The translations under genes and the position numbers were made by a program. A DNA stretch of 23,388 nt, taken from Prorocentrum cordatum. Its lineage: Eukaryota > Sar > Dinophyceae > Prorocentrales > Prorocentraceae. Each line of letters starts with the position of its first letter. Positions within the stretch are counted from its first letter, which is position 1. The stretch spans positions 286,030-309,417 of the forward strand of contig CAUYUJ010015842.1 in assembly GCA_963575745.1 (NCBI GenBank), given 5' to 3'. Shown one piece after another: positions 23,060-23,388 of this stretch. Under the pieces are notes generated by a model that did not search any database, was not told where the DNA came from, and was given only the letters and a program-made list of their open reading frames with translations.

Positions 23060-23388
23060 GCGCTCGCCGCGAAGATGCAGACCCCCCCCCCCAGGGGGAG
23101 CGGCGGCGAGCCGCCAGAGGGGAGGGGCGGGGCCGCCAGGGGCAGCGGCGGGGCCGCCAGGGGGGGAGCGGCGGCGCCGCCGCTCCCCCCCTTGGGGGGG
23201 GGGGGGCGACGGGCCGTCCCCCCCTAAGGGGGGGGGGTCTGCGGCCCCTTCCGAGGTCGGCGGGCCCGCCAGGGACAGCGGGCGGCGGGGCGGGGCGGGG
23301 TCCGCGGCCAGCTGCGCGAGGGAGGCCAGCCGCGCCCAGACGGTGGGCGACTCGGAGCCCGCCTGCGGCGGGCGCGCACAGCCCCCCC
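23060..23388. repeat. G/C-run block with a perfect 32-bp palindrome
   Basis: GGCGGGGCCGCCAGGGG-type units recur about every 25 bp, and multiple G8-G12 runs follow. At 23160-23191, seven G then AGCGGCGGC pairs perfectly with GCCGCCGCT then seven C. G runs at 23194-23240 could form quadruplexes. No reliable coding frame. Confidence 0.7.

Noticed and set aside
1-23388. Bacterial-style defence locus, CRISPR array, rRNA, or trans-splicing leader gene
   Set aside because: No regular spacer array, no conserved rRNA segments, no operon structure, and no spliced-leader sequence was spotted on either strand by eye.

Overview
This window looks like nuclear DNA of a eukaryote with a very large, repeat-loaded, GC-rich genome. 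The best guess is a dinoflagellate, and among those a GC-rich lineage such as Prorocentrum. The reasons are sparse short exons with GT-AG introns, an intron that is itself a terminal-inverted-repeat element flanked by a short direct repeat (introner-like), many small inverted-repeat elements, and long purine/pyrimidine triplet arrays. The taxonomic call is inference. There are no bacterial operons, rRNAs, convincing complete tRNAs or CRISPR arrays, and most long open frames are by-products of triplet repeats.

One gene is well supported. A minus-strand carbohydrate sulfotransferase (Sulfotransfer_2 type) lies between about 6372 and 2912. An exon near 6276-6372 carries the 5'-phosphosulfate-binding (PAPS) loop. 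About 2.4 kb downstream, three exons (3848-3474, 3292-3205, 3043-2912) carry the 3'-phosphate-binding motif, the conserved HWRP and YDFIAHVET blocks and a C-terminal segment. They join in frame across a 181-bp and a 161-bp intron. The 181-bp intron is a copy of a repeat family found again, non-genic, at 17.63-17.92 kb.

Weaker coding traces are: a single-membrane-span exon with a GTAAGT donor (minus, about 19579-19875); an AT-rich reading frame unlike its surroundings (plus, 9402-9612); broken minus-strand coding fragments at 13.2-15.2 kb and 16.4-16.85 kb, separated by two copies of a short inverted-repeat element; and short unassigned frames near 4.9-5.3 kb and 11.4 kb.

The rest is repeats. 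One inverted-repeat element encloses a CTC microsatellite and has 5-bp target duplications in both copies (2298-2429 and 21663-21860); the second copy sits inside a member of another repeat family. Other families recur two to three times: CCAACCC-ended elements, TCGCGA-rich blocks, AT-rich 160-bp blocks and others. There are also directional degenerate arrays (3.96-4.51, 9.65-9.82, 12.5-13.0 and 19.15-19.42 kb), a CCTCAG hexamer array and a six-copy 52-bp tandem repeat. The window ends in a G-run-rich, palindromic GC block.
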